This document shows, in pieces, positions 1 to 10,854 of a DNA stretch of 64,000 nucleotides. Numbering within the stretch: the stretch's first letter is position 1; the number at the start of each line of letters is the position of its first letter. The DNA is taken from the NCBI RefSeq assembly GCF_963576675.1, contig NC_088914.1:84566441-84630440 (forward strand), given 5' to 3'. This DNA comes from Euphorbia lathyris. Lineage: Eukaryota > Streptophyta > Magnoliopsida > Malpighiales > Euphorbiaceae. The notes under the pieces are model-generated. The model worked only from the letters and a program-made list of their open reading frames with translations, was not told the origin of the DNA and did not search any database. The translations under genes were made by a program, and so were the position numbers.

Positions 1-2
1 AG

Positions 3-1103
3 CAGGCACCAAGGCAGTGGTACAAGAAGTTTGAGTCAGTTATGGGGGAGCAAGGCTACAAGAAGACTACTTCAGATCACTGCGCCTTCGTTCAAAAATT
101 CTCTGATGATGATTTCATTATTTTATTGCTCTATGTGGATGATATGTTAATTGTTGGCAGGAACATCTCCAGAATTAACAATTTGAAGAAACAGTTGAGC
201 AAGTCTTTTGCCATGAAAGACTTGGGGCCAGCAAAACAAATTCTTGGCATGAGAATTATTCGAGACAGAAGCGCCAATAAGATATGGTTGTCGCATGAGA
301 AGTACATTGAGAAAGTACTTTAAAGGTTTAATATGGATAAATCTAAAATGGTTAGTTATCCTCTTGCTAATCATTTTAAACTCAGTTCCAAGCAGAGCCC
401 TTCTACTGAGAAAGAGAAGGAAGAAATGAGCAGAGTTCCATATGCTTCAGCAGTCGGAAGTCTAATGTATGCCATGGTATGCACACGACCGGATATTGCA
501 CATGCAGTTGGTGTCGTGAGTAGATTCCTTTCAAATCCAGGAAAGGAACATTGGGAAGCTGTTAAATGGATATTCAAGTATCTTCGCGGTACTTCAAAAA
601 TCTGTTTATGTTTTGGAGATACCGAACCAGTGCTAGTTGGCTACACAGATGCGGATATGGCTGGTGATACAGACACAAGGAAGTCTACATCAGGGTACCT
701 GATTACATTTGCAGGGGGAGCTGTGTCATGGCAGTCAAGATTACAAAAATGTGTCGCACTTTCCACGACTGAAGCAGAATTCATTGCAGCAACGAAAGCG
801 TGTAAAGAGCTATTATGGATGAAGAAGTTCTTTAACGAACTTGGCTTCCGTCAGGAAAAATATCAGTTATTTTGTGACAGTCAGAGTGCTATTCACCTTG
901 GAAAGAATTCCTCTTTCCATTCCAGATCAAAGCATATTGATGTGAGATATCATTGGATCAGGGATGTGCTAGAGATGAAGTTATTACAGCTTGAAAAGAT
1001 CCATACCGATGAAAATGGATCAAACATGTTAACGAAAGTCTTACCAAGGGAGAAGTTCGAATACTGTCGAATGGCTGCAGGGGTAACAAAAGCCCCCATA
1101 TAA
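3..1103 (+). pseudogene. Ty1/copia (Tnt1-94-like) pol, RT end plus RNase H, 5' truncated by window
   Basis: This is the 3' end of a copia polyprotein. Reading frame 3 opens with QAPRQWYKKF, the region just before the RT active site, followed by the catalytic YVDD motif in LLYVDDMLIVG. The RNase H domain follows with YTDADMAGD, STSGY, LSTTEAEFIA and the C-terminal SKHIDVRYHWI block. The frame is interrupted once, by an in-frame TAA at 321-323 between EKVL and RFNMDKSK; otherwise it is open to the TAA at 1101-1103. Gag, protease and integrase lie left of the window. The frame is followed by a purine tract and an LTR, so this is the right end of an element on the plus strand. The single stop makes this copy non-functional unless it is read through. 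Confidence 0.93.
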
Positions 1104-1104
1104 T

Positions 1105-1119
1105 TGGGAGGGGGAGAAT
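1105..1119 (+). other. Polypurine tract of the Tnt1-like element
   Basis: A G-rich purine tract (TGGGAGGGGGAGAAT) lies directly before the TG that opens the 3' LTR. This is where plus-strand priming starts in LTR retrotransposons. Confidence 0.8.
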
Positions 1120-1747
1120 TGTTAGGTGTTGTCCCAATTAATGAGGGGGGACACATCTATTTAATTATTCTTGTCTTATGTTAATAATTTAAAAAAAAAA
1201 AAAGAAAAGAAAATGAAAACAAAGAAAGAAAGAAAGTCAGAGAAGTTGTGCCATGATTTGTGCCATCAATCATGGCACAATTAAAACCTTATCTCTTCAT
1301 TCAACTAAGTTGAATGGTCTTCAACATTATGGCTATATATAAGGCCATAGATATACGGATGCATGGTGAGTGCAAGAAAATTGAGGTGAGCAAATTTTGA
1401 GAGTTCTCACAATTGAGAGAGTGAGGTTAATTGTTTGAGTGATTTAATTTTTTGAGGGTAGTTTGATTATTTTCGGGGAGAGACAAAATAGTAAGATAAT
1501 TATTTTGGGGTTTTTCGGGAAACACTTGAGTGCTACTATTTTGGTTTTATCTCATTGTAACTCTAGAAAGTTTCTAGAGAACGCCCTCTTTGTACGCCTA
1601 CTATTTTATAATGGAAGAATTTACTCTCGAGCTTGATCGTGGACTAGCCTGCAAGGGTGAACCACGTTAAATTATCGGTGTCATTCTTATTGATTATTTT
1701 GCTCGTCAATATTTTTACGGAATAATTTTTCCGCTTTATTCCCAACA
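1120..1747 (+). repeat. 3' LTR of the Tnt1-like copia element
   Basis: The 628-bp LTR begins TGTTAGG and ends CCCAACA, so its ends are short inverted repeats of the usual TG...CA form. A TATA-like GGCTATATATAAGG lies near 1332. The next base is already O-methyltransferase coding sequence, so the element sits inside OMT exon 1. The 5' LTR is outside the window, so the target-site duplication cannot be checked. Confidence 0.88.
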
Positions 1748-1839
1748 GTATTCTGATAGATGAAGGGAAAGAGGTGTTTGATGGGTTGAATTCAGTAGTT
1801 GATGTTGGAGGTGGAACTGGAACTACAGCCAAAGCCATA

Positions 1840-1913
1840 GCCAAAGCATTTCCTCATATTCAATGCACTACTGTGCGCCAAAGCATTTCCTCATATTCAA
1901 TGCACTACTGTGC
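1840..1913 (+). repeat. 37-bp perfect tandem duplication in OMT exon 1
   Basis: The segment starting GCCAAAGCATTTCCTC occurs twice in direct succession (1840-1876 and 1877-1913) with no mismatch. Thirty-seven is not a multiple of three, so the duplication shifts the frame. The perfect identity points to a recent event. Confidence 0.95.
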
Positions 1914-2126
1914 TTGATCTTCCACAAGTGGTGCACGGCCTCCATGACACTCCCAATCTGAAATTTGTAGCAGGTAACATGTTCGATGATGTTCCTTCTG
2001 CAGATGCAGTTCTGTTGAAGGTATATTTACTTGTTGAATATAAATGTCATTAGTGGGGGAGCCATAGAGGTCTATCCATGGAAACTTGTTATTATTTTGG
2101 CACAAAGAATAAGCCACAAATAATTT

Positions 2127-2376
2127 TGTAAGACGCTGTTCTAATACCATGTAGATATTGTCCGTTCTGGCCCAAATCTAATACTTTGGGCTTCACGGTT
2201 TTAAAACGCGTCTGCATGCATGTACTGGATTCATAACTTACTAATAAGTCTTAATCACTCTCTCTCCATTTTCGATGTGGGATTCAGTTCATTTTTACCC
2301 CATCGCCATCCCTTAGGGCCGCTTCTTACTCAGGCCTTCTATCCCGGTGCCACCCACTCCGGACCGGGTCGTTACA
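2127..2376 (+). mobile_element. TRIM-like / small solo-LTR repeat in the OMT intron
   Basis: This 250-bp unit begins TGTAAGACGCTG and ends GACCGGGTCGTTACA. It carries blocks also seen in the copy at 54046: ATGTAGATATTG, TTTTCGATGTGGGATTCAG, CCATCCCTTAGGGCCGC and CACCCACTCCGGACCGGGTC. It is flanked by AATTT and AATTC, a near-perfect 5-bp target duplication. The TGT...ACA ends fit a small non-autonomous LTR element reduced to one LTR. The class is inferred; the repeat and its boundaries are seen directly. Confidence 0.75.
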
Positions 2377-2862
2377 AATTCTTTCTGAGATTACTTGGTG
2401 ATTGCAGCAGATTATGAATATAAAACGTAATTACTAAATTATATATTTAAGAACAGAAATATTCGTCTGCAATTCTTATTGTTTCATTTTCGTCAGGTGA
2501 TGTATGCAATTGTTTACTTGTTGCATACATATATAATTATATATTTAATGTTTTTTCCGTAGTGGATTTTGCACGATTGGAACGATGAAGAATGCTTGAA
2601 GATATTGGAGCAATGCAAGAAAGCAATCAAGGAGAAGAAAGGAGGGAAGGTGATAATCATAGATATGGTGACAGAGAATCAGAAAGGGGACTATGAAGCC
2701 ACTGAAACTCAACTCTTCTTTGATATGCTGATGATGGTGGTGGTTGCTGGTAAGGAAAGGGATGAAAACGAATGGGCAAAACTCTTCTCTGATACTGGTT
2801 TTAGTCACTACAAAATCATCCCGTTTCTCGGTTTAAGATCTATTATTGAAGTTTATCCTTAG

Positions 2863-4174
2863 TTAGATTAGTAATATATTTCTGATTAACTATGATTGGA
2901 AATATCAATAAGCTATTTGGTGGATTGGGTCATTGCTATATATGTTTTAATTAACTTAGTTTTGATACTATGTGTTGAGATATATGGTTGAAAATTGTTT
3001 GTGGTTGCAAGTTGTAATTTTATTTTCTTTAAAGCATCTATGAATAAGATGGCTCATACTTGTTTTATTTCAGGTTTTTCTAGAGATTTTAGAATATGAC
3101 CGCGCACAAATCATGTGGTGCGCCGAGTTAACAAATTAACAATTTTATTAGGGTGTTTAACACAAGGTCTTCCTTTTTTCAAAATAAAACACGAAAATTA
3201 ATAACTCTAAATAGGAGAAAAAAGGTAGTGTTGTGCGGATTTAACGAAAGATAAATAAACGGAAAAGCGAAACATATATTTTATGTGGTTCACTAATGTT
3301 ATGTTGGTTAATCCACGGACAGAAAGAAAATAACTTTTATTAAGAAAGTCGAAAATCACATTACAAATTAGGATTTACATAGTAGAGTATTTATAGTAGT
3401 CAATCTAACCTAAACCAACTTGGGCCCCACGATGTCCCCAACCAGGCCGGGTTGCTTCAAGAGATTAAGACATGTAGTACAGCAAATCATAATAATGGAA
3501 ACAATCTAAACTTTAGATGTAATAAATATTTTATGTCTTAATGAGTTGATATTGTACCTGCTTTAGAAAAGCTGAGGCAGGCATGAATTATTATAGTGCT
3601 AAATCCATGTCAGTTTACTATATGCTCTAAATGGAAAAAGATGGCGTTATAGCGGATGCTATTTTGGGATTTAGCAGATATTGTGTAAATTTCTTTAAAT
3701 GGGATCAACTTTATGACTCATATGTGATAGAGACATAAGCTCACTAGAAAGTCCAAGCTTTGTTTTAACCTAATTGTAGTTTGTTTATATTTGTTGTATC
3801 CTTCACTAAAATTAGCCATATTTTCAGAATATCCGGATTTCAACATTGGCTTCTGTGAGCCATTGTGCGGGTGTGAATTCCCAATTGATTTTAATGTTTT
3901 TGAGTTGTAAAATGCTCGTTGAACTTGACTTCTAGAAAACGAAACAATTGGATGAAGGATACACAAATTTATAAAAATCCTTGTTGATGGTGACTAAAAT
4001 GAAATCAAAACAAAAGATTTGAGAATTTTTTATTTTTTATTGCTTTTGTGAATATTTTTTATTACAAATGTTGGAAATTGGAAACGAAAGCCATAAAGAT
4101 TAAAGCTTTAGAATGAAGCTTGAACGCTTGAAAAAACTGTTTTTGGAAGAACAATTTCATAGAAAACTGAGTTT
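2863..4174. other. No gene seen; AT-rich spacer
   Basis: This holds the 3' flank of the broken OMT gene, then AT-rich sequence. A stretch at about 3170-3470 has an LTR-like look but no second copy in the window. From about 4010 the sequence resembles the flank at 9080-9330, and the copia element at 4181-9079 appears to be inserted in it. Confidence 0.5.
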
Positions 4175-4180
4175 TGCTTG

Positions 4181-4333
4181 GAGAATATATTATAGATAAC
4201 CTTGTATCTTTCTGTTAGTTCCTGATATCTAGGCCAATCTCTACACTAGTCATTGAATACAACTATAATTGTACTCTGTATAAATAGACAGTTTGTCAAT
4301 CAATAGAATTACGCAGAAATACAATTTGTTACA
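4181..4333 (+). repeat. 5' LTR of copia element 2
   Basis: Direct repeat of 8927-9079 with one visible difference (TATAATTG versus TATAACTG). It ends TTTGTTACA. It is short for an LTR but complete with respect to the primer site that follows. Confidence 0.9.
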
Positions 4334-4346
4334 TGGTATCAGAGCC
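4334..4346 (+). other. Primer binding site (initiator Met tRNA)
   Basis: TGGTATCAGAGCC follows the LTR with no gap. It is complementary to the 3' end of plant initiator Met tRNA, the usual primer of copia elements. Confidence 0.9.
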
Positions 4347-4526
4347 AAATACCTAAAACCCTAAATATTCTCTTCCCCACCTCTCCGCCGTCGCCGCCGC
4401 CGCAACCTATCCTATTCTGTCCGGCAGTCGCAGCGCCTCCCCGATCACCACCTCTGGTTGATCGCATCCTCATCCTCACCTCCCTAAATTCCCGATTCTG
4501 TTCGACCTCCCTCCCTCACAACCAGA

Positions 4527-5531
4527 ATGTCGACCAATTCCACCAATTCCGCTACCGCCACTTCCAAAACCGCCACCTCAAACACCACAAACACAGACAC
4601 CGTCATTACCACCCATCCTGCTCTCAACGTCTCAAACATATCTACATTCATAAAAATAACCCTAGACATTGAGAAAGGCCAATATCCCACATGGGCTGCC
4701 CTATTCAAACTTCACGCTACGGCTTTCCAGGTTCTTGATCACATCTTGCCTCCTCCCAACACCCCAACCCTCAAACAATCGAACCCCGACCTTTGGACCC
4801 GTATTGACGCTGTTGTTCTACAATGGATATACAGTACAATCTCTCTTGACCTCTTGAATACCATAATTGTAGCCGATTCCACGGCAGCCATGGCCTGGAC
4901 TCAATTACAGGAAATTTTTTCTGACAACAAACACTCTCGGGCTCTGTTTCTTCAACAAGAATTCTCCAAGCTCAAGCTCGACAGTTTCTCTGACATCTCC
5001 TCCTATTGCCAACAACTCAAATCCCTATCTGATCAATTGTCTAATGTGGATTGCCCTGTCACCAACGATCAAATAGTCTTACAACTTATTTCTGGTTTGA
5101 CTGATGCTTACGATACTGTTGGGACTCAGATCAGACACGGGGACCCCCTTCCCTCCTTCCAAAAGGCTCGCTCTATGCTCATATTAGAAGAAACAGCCCG
5201 CTCCCGTAAGACCACACCACCGTCCGATCCTGTTGCTCTAACCGCCACCAGTGCCGAATCCGCAAATTCACCAGCCTACTTTCCACCCGCGCGCCCAGCA
5301 CTCCCTCGCCCTCATCACCAAAACCACGGGGGACGACACGGCAGCCGACACCATTATCGCGGCAGAGGTTACAATCGCGGTGGTCCGCGCTACTCCGGCT
5401 CCCCCTCCTATCGGACACCATACAACCTCCCATGGGGTTATTCACTCCCTTTGGCTCCACAACAACCGTGGGCGGCACCTCCTTGCCCTTATCCGACAAA
5501 CAATTGGCCAACTCAGTCCCCTTCAGGTTGA
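4527..5531 (+). pseudogene. Copia gag (element 2)
   Basis: A 334-residue frame starts MSTNSTNSATATSK and contains the copia gag core: YPTWAALFKLHATAFQVLDH, then WIYSTISLDLLNTI and FLQQEFSKLKLDSF...YCQQLKSLSDQL. The C-terminal part is basic and Gly/Arg-rich (GGRHGSRHHYRGRGYNRGG) and then Pro/Trp-rich; I see no CCHC zinc knuckle. The frame ends in a TGA at 5529-5531, but the same frame continues directly into pol, so gag and pol were originally one polyprotein and this stop is a lesion. The protein would form the virus-like particle shell in the cytoplasm. Confidence 0.88.
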
Positions 5532-8500
5532 CCACAACATCAATCAGGCATTCTGGGTCCCCGCCCAAATACACCACAAGCACATCTCAGTATGATCACT
5601 CCGTCCTACACTCCTACTGACATCGCAGAAGCCATGCATACCATGTCTATTGCACCACCTTCGGATCAGTGGCATATGGACACCGGCGCCACCTCTCACA
5701 TGACAGCTCAACAAGGTACACTCACTTCTTATTTTAATTCTAGCCTCAATGAAAACATTATTGTTGGTAATGGTCACTGTGTACCTGTTTGTGGATCTGG
5801 TAATGCAATCCTAGAAACTAAAACTCAACCTTTGCATTTAAATAATGTCTTGCATGCTCCTAAACTTATCAAAAATCTTATCTCTGTTCGTCAATTCACT
5901 AAAGATAACCAAGTTTCTGTCGAATTTGACCCTTTCGGTTTTTCTGTGAAGGATTTACAGACGGGCAATCATATCATGAGATGTAACAGTACCGGGGACC
6001 TATATCCAGTCGCGTCTAGTCATCACTCGTCACCGTCTTCTCCTTCCGTTTTTACTGTTTTGTCTGCCAATGTTTGGCATAGTAGATTAGGACATCCAGG
6101 GCTTCCTGTTTTGAATGCCTTGCTCAATAAAAATTCTATCTCATGTAATAAAGTTATGGATAATTTTGTTTGTTCCTCATGCATCAATGGAAAACAAGTA
6201 AAATTACCGTTTCAGTCCTCCAACAATTCTGCGTGGATGCCTTTTGATTTAATTCATAGTGATATATGGACATCTCCGGTCTTGAGTTCTAGTGGTCATC
6301 ATTACTATGTGTTGTTCCTGGATAATTACACTAATTTTCTTTGGACGTTCCCATTAGCACATAAATCACAAGTTTACAATGTTTTTCTTACCTTCCGTTC
6401 CTTTATTCGCACACAATTTGAACGCGACATTAAGGTTTTTCAGTGCGATAACGGGGGAGAATTTAATAATAACTCTTTTCGTCAATTCTGTCTCACACAC
6501 GGCATGCAATTTTGATTCTCATGCCCATACACCTCTCCCCAAAATGGGAAATCTGAACGTACAATTCGCACAGTCAACAATCTCATTCAAACCGTCATGA
6601 ACCACGCCTCCGTCCCCTTTAAACTTTGGCATCACGCCCTTGAATTAGCAACATACCTTCTCAATATCTATCCTCATAAAATATTAGGATACGAATCTCC
6701 CACTAAGATTCTTTACCAACGGGAACCGAATTACTCTCACTTACGTATTTTTGGGTGTCTATGTTTTCCCCTAATCCCCTCCGTCTCGTGTCACAAACTA
6801 GAGGCTCGCTCATTCCCTTGTGTCTTTCTTCGCTATCCATCTAATCACCGAGGATACAAGTGCTTCGACCTATCTAAAAACAAATTAATCATTTCTCGAC
6901 ACGTCGTCTTTGACGAATCAAAATTCCCTTTCTGCTCACAGTCAAACACTTGCGCGTCTCCTGTCCTGACACCTTCCGTCGTCGACGATTGCCTAACTCC
7001 AGGCCTATCGCCGATCTCCCTGTCACCTATCCCGATCTCGTCGTCCGTCTCTTACAGTCCAAATCATCAATCTCAGTCAGTCCAGTCGTGTCCCATGTCT
7101 TCCTCCCCGTCGTCCTCTCAATCCGAGTCGTCATCACCATCGCCCTCCAAAACAGGATCGTCCCTTCCGTCACTCTCCTCCACCGCGTCTCCCTCCTCGT
7201 CCATGTCTAACTCCGAATCTCCAACTTCGACATCCCCCCTTGCATCCATTACTCGACGTGATACAGCAACACCCCACCAATTAAATCCCACCAGCCATAC
7301 CATGACCACACGAGCCCAAAATGGTATCCGTAAACCACGTCGTATGCTTAACCTCTCCGCCTCCAAACAAACAGCCATATCTCCAGTTCCTAAATCACCA
7401 TCCCTTGCATTAAGTGATCCAAATTGGTCACAGGCCATGACTGATGAATTTGAGGCTTTAATTCAAAATAAGACGTGGGTACTCGTACCCCGTCCCAAAA
7501 ATGCTAATATTATTCGTAGTTGGTGGATTTTCAGGCACAAAACACATGCAGATGGCTCCTTTGAGCGATACAAAGCTCGATTGGTTGGAAATGGATCCGG
7601 ACAGTTAGCTGGGGTTGATTGTGGTGAAACATTTAGCCCTGTGGTGAAACCAGCAACAATCAGGGCTGTTCTCAGTATAGCACTTTCCAAAAATTGGAAT
7701 CTTCGATAATTGGATGTCAAGAATGCTTTCCTTCATGGCGACCTCACTGAAACTGTATATATGCATCAGCCATTGGGCTTCCGGGACTCTCTCTATCCTG
7801 ATCATGTCTGTTTACTTCGTAAATCTCTCTATGGTCTTAAGCAGGCTGGTATCAGCGTTTCGCCAATTTTGTCATCAAAGTGGGATTTGTCAACAGCATT
7901 TCAGACAACTCCTTGTTCGTATATAGACAAGGTACAGATACTGCTTACATTCTTCTATATGTAGACGACATTGTTCTGGTTACTTCTTCCGATATGGTTC
8001 AGACATCTATCCTGTCTCAGTTGAACTCTGAATTTGCAATGAAAGACTTGGGTCCGCTACATTATTTCTTGGGAATTTCAGTCACTCGATCCCCCAGGTT
8101 CACTATTCCTCTCTCAAAAGAAATATGCATCCGAAATTATTGAGAAAGCTGGCCTCAGCTCCTGTAACGCGGCTAACACTCCAGTGGATACCAAACAAAA
8201 GCTCAGCATCTCATCTGGATCCGCCTACCACGACCCTACTGAATACAGGAAACTAGCTGGAGCGCTTCAGTACCTGACCCTGACTAGACCAGACATCTCT
8301 TATGCAGTACAACAGGTTTGCTTGTTCATGCACAATCCCAAAACATCACACATGGCCGCTCTTAAGGGCATCCTACGGTATGTTCATGGTACACTTGATA
8401 TGGGTCTTACACTGCTAGCATCATCTCCTACTCAACTCACTTCGTACACCGATGTTGATTGGGCAGGCTATCCAGATACCCGCCGATCAACTTCTGGTTA

Positions 8501-8926
8501 CTGTGTCTTCCTCGGAGACAGTCTCATTTCTTGGTCCGCCAAACGACAGCCCACACTGTCAAGGTCCAGCGCTGAAGCTGAGTACCGTGGAGTTGCAAAT
8601 GTTGTATCTGAGACCTGCTGGATCCGCAATTTACTTCTTGAATTAGGGTGTCCAATTGTAAAATCCACTTTGGTCTATTGTGAGAATGTGAGTGCTGTAT
8701 ATCTCAGTGGCAATCCAGTACAACACCATCGCACCAAACATGTTGAGATGGACATCCACTTCGTTCGCGAACGGGTAGCTAAGGGTGAAGTCCGTGTTCT
8801 ACACGTCCCCTCTCGGTATCAGATAGCCGACATCTTCACCAAAGGGTTGCCATCACCGCTCTTCGAAGATTTCCGGACTAGTCTCAATGTTCGGCCTCCG
8901 AACCTTTCAACTACGGGGGTGTATTA
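5532..8926 (+). pseudogene. Copia pol (element 2): protease, integrase, RT, RNase H, with five lesions
   Basis: The domains are in copia order. The protease motif is MDTGATSH near 5680. The GAG-pre-integrase motif is WHSRLGHPG near 6080, followed by CSSCINGK. Integrase carries HSDIWTSP, then QCDNGGEF. RT carries [10 protein letters not shown] near 7960. RNase H carries YTDVDWAGY and SSAEAEYRGVANVV, and the frame ends STTGVY with its stop inside the 3' LTR. The lesions are the TGA at 5529-5531, a TGA at 6513-6515 (CGA to TGA by comparison with element 3), a TAA at 7707-7709 (CAA to TAA), a deletion of about 10 bp at 7845 after YGLKQA, and a 1-bp gain near 8091-8097 that restores the original frame. 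The two stops comparable with element 3 look like C-to-T changes. It cannot encode a working pol. Confidence 0.92.
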
Positions 8927-9079
8927 GAGAATATATTATAGATAACCTTGTATCTTTCTGTTAGTTCCTGATATCTAGGCCAATCTCTACACTAGTCATT
9001 GAATACAACTATAACTGTACTCTGTATAAATAGACAGTTTGTCAATCAATAGAATTACGCAGAAATACAATTTGTTACA
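8920..9079 (+). repeat. 3' LTR of copia element 2
   Basis: Preceded by ACTACGGGGG (polypurine-type tract). The pol stop codon TAG lies in the first bases of the LTR, as in element 3. The last 153 bp repeat 4181-4333. Confidence 0.9.
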
Positions 9080-9890
9080 GAATATTGATTGGATTTTGGT
9101 TGGGATGTGATGGAAACTTGATTGCAAACGAATTAGAAGCTTGAGGAATGAAGGTAAAAGCTTCAAAAGAAGGATTAAAGAGTTTGATTGCGTGAGAAAA
9201 ACGAATTTTGGATGAACAATCTTCGAGAAAGAATTGAGTTTTTTTACCGTAGGGTATGATTGAGCTTTTATAGGGTTGGTTGGAGATTGGAATGATGATT
9301 TGAGGTTGTATTTATAGCAAAAAAAAATCCAAACTTTATGTCTCATGATTTCCAATTTTTTCTCCCACTATTTCCACTAATCTATATTGCAGAGATGGTG
9401 CCAAAAACCTGAATAGTGAATGAGTGAGTGGATATCGAGAAAAAAAAAAGCTTCATAACACTTTCTAATATGTTTTTTTGATATTTTAATAAAAAAAACG
9501 ATTTTTTATTTTCACCCCAATAACTATTTTTTTTTATCAATAATATTTTTTATTGACACTTGCATGTGTTTCCATATTTTTAAATTTAACAATTCTTATG
9601 TTTTAATGTCTGCTTTTATTATCACTTAACGATCACTTTTTATTATGTGATGATATTTTAGAGAAAATGAACTATATAGTTATGTGTTTAAAATTAAAGA
9701 ATGTTCAAAATCTATGTGGTTAAGAAGTGTTTCAATATTTTTTCAATTGAATATATTTTTATTTTTTATCCCAATATTTAAAAATTCCACCACCATATTT
9801 AAAAAAACTGAAAGTTTGCAACTTGACAGAATTTAGTGATTTTCCACTAAGTTATATATTTCTCCATAAACTTCACGACTTGCTTTTCAA
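9080..9890. other. LTR-like flank and AT-rich spacer, no gene
   Basis: 9080-9330, together with about 4010-4180 on the other side of copia element 2, has a layout like the gypsy LTR at 60291-61238: on the minus strand a TATA-like CTATAAATACAACC near 9317, then a purine-rich leader. It is probably an older LTR into which copia element 2 jumped. From 9400 onward the sequence is AT-rich with no coding signal. Confidence 0.4.
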
Positions 9891-10854
9891 CCACATCATT
9901 CACTATCCTGATAAGCCCTTGAGACGACAGTTCAAAACCATCGTCTCATGAAAAATAAAACTGTCACAAGGCTCAAAGCCGTCTGATGGAACTTCAGATG
10001 ACGGTTGCGTTGAAATAACCTCACATGACATCAGCCTATTGGTGCGTTGTCATCTTACGTGTATTCCGATTATAGTTTATTTATTATTACAGTCACCTAT
10101 ATGACCCTTGAATGACAGCCTACTAAATAAAAGTGTCAAAATTTTTATAGCAAATTGGCTTAATGGTTATTGTGATGACATTTTTCATAATGATTTATAT
10201 GGTTGTAGCGTGTTACAAATAACATAAGTCCTAATCAATTATGTCAAAGGATTTTTTTTAAATGACAGATTCGTTTCATTATTTGTCTTCCTATTGTTCT
10301 TTATATGACATTTTTTTTAATCTTATATGGCTTGCTTTCTTCTTTGTCTAGTATTTAATTTGAAATTTCTGGGTTTTATTCAGATTGGCTTAGAAGACAA
10401 TTTTTATGTATGTACCTGAATAATTAAATAATAGAATTCAATGAATGTGAAATTGTATGTGTATATATATCAAAGTTATTTGAAATTAATTACACACCAG
10501 ACTCATAATCTATATACATGAGTTTAATTCAATTGTTGGATCTAGTCAAGAATAAAAACAATAGCAACTCGATGCGAAATACAAATGGTTTATCTTCATT
10601 CACCAAAAAGTATTACCAAGCTGTCTTGCTATCTGCAATGCAAAAATAAATCATTAGTTAGACCACAATTCCAATATAATTAACGCAGCAACAAACTCCA
10701 CCCTTTCCCCTTCTCCATGGCCTTTCACTTGACCATCCTCAAACCACTACAAATAGAACAACTTTTTAAATTTTGGGTATACCTTAAACGTAAAAAATTC
10801 CAAAAACTAGTATACCATAAGCATACAATGCAGTTCCATGACTTCTCCTCATAC

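Larger units (their letters stand above)
1748..2862 (+). pseudogene. Broken O-methyltransferase gene (OMT copy 1), 3' half
   Basis: The sequence after the copia LTR continues in the middle of OMT exon 1: ILIDEGKEVFDGLNSVVDVG, the SAM-binding motif I region, through LDLPQVV to the exon end at 2020 (AAG, then donor GTATAT). The intron is 2021-2562 and holds a TRIM-like element. Exon 2 is 2563-2862 and is fully open: [15 protein letters not shown] with the catalytic His, then ETQLFFDML and the terminal LRSIIEVYP. Exon 2 has the same length (300 bp) as in the two intact copies. The lesions are loss of the 5' part of exon 1 to the copia insertion and a 37-bp tandem duplication (1840-1913) that shifts the frame. 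It is a pseudogene related to the copies at 33774 and 56062. Confidence 0.92.
4181..9079 (+). mobile_element. Ty1/copia retrotransposon (element 2), full-length but decayed
   Basis: Two 153-bp LTR copies (4181-4333 and 8927-9079) differ at one position that I can see. A tRNA-Met primer site follows the first and a G-rich tract precedes the second. Gag and pol lie between in one original frame. Pol is broken by nonsense changes and two indels. The 3' LTR is preceded by GGGGGTGTATTA, which is missing or altered at the 5' LTR. The right flank starts GAATA and the left junction reads CTTGGAGAATA, so a small deletion at the left end may hide a GAATA target duplication. It belongs to the same family group as the element at 35995-40724. 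Confidence 0.93.

Noticed and set aside
7118..7438. Antisense frame in copia element 2
   Set aside because: Shadow of the Ser/Pro-rich linker of pol on the other strand; no domain.
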